Below, piece by piece: positions 6,141 to 6,176 of a DNA stretch of 6,176 nt. The translations under genes were made by a program, and so were the position numbers. The notes beneath the pieces were generated by a model, which had not been told where the DNA came from, did no database searches, and saw only the letters and a list, made by a program, of their open reading frames with translations. The stretch is from the NCBI GenBank assembly GCA_013215515.1, contig JABSPC010000003.1:1-6176 (forward strand). Direction: 5' to 3'. This DNA is from Crocinitomicaceae bacterium (lineage in GTDB: Bacteria > Bacteroidota > Bacteroidia > Flavobacteriales_D > Crocinitomicaceae). The stretch's first letter is position 1; each line of letters begins with the position of its first letter.

Positions 6141-6176
6141 TGGAAAGATTTATAAATATATTGATTATTGACTCCG

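Noticed and set aside
1..6176. CRISPR array, tRNA or rRNA genes, insertion-sequence ends or phage genes.
   Set aside because: No spaced direct repeats, cloverleaf-like sequence, ribosomal RNA motifs, transposase or integrase motifs were seen in any frame.

Overview
The window is AT-rich and looks like a piece of a Bacteroidota chromosome, most likely Flavobacteriales. The evidence is a SIMPL-domain gene followed by a MuiA-family (DUF4140/DUF4139) gene, a long-form IspH with the conserved Bacteroidota-style N-terminal extension, signal peptides ending in motifs such as FGQ, and start codons preceded by A-rich rather than Shine-Dalgarno sequence. A genus cannot be assigned from the sequence alone.

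Layout, left to right. (1) Positions 1-656, minus strand: a SanA/YdcF-like (DUF218) membrane protein gene split by an in-frame TAA at 309-311. The reading frame continues past the stop with family-typical sequence to the window edge. (2) Positions 657-783: divergent intergenic region. (3) Positions 784-3519, plus strand: a two-gene operon encoding a secreted SIMPL-domain protein and a MuiA-family protein, closed by a strong intrinsic terminator at 3551-3587. (4) Positions 3588-3756: noncoding convergent region ending in a perfect 36-bp palindrome that includes the stop codon of the next gene. (5) Positions 3746-4102, minus strand: a small exported protein of unknown function whose expected lipobox cysteine is a tyrosine. 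(6) Positions 4170-4847, plus strand: a divergently oriented lipoprotein gene broken by at least three lesions. (7) Positions 4929-6140, plus strand: an intact ispH (isoprenoid biosynthesis). (8) The last 36 bases hold nothing recognisable.

The functional theme is the cell envelope: barrier function (SanA), periplasmic proteins (SIMPL, MuiA), lipoproteins and an isoprenoid-precursor enzyme. The striking feature is the contrast between three long intact genes (SIMPL, MuiA, ispH) and three envelope genes that are broken or lack a key residue (sanA nonsense codon, lipoprotein frameshifts, lost lipobox). Either local gene decay or consensus errors in the assembly could explain it. I did not find a convincing new defence, mobile or RNA system here.
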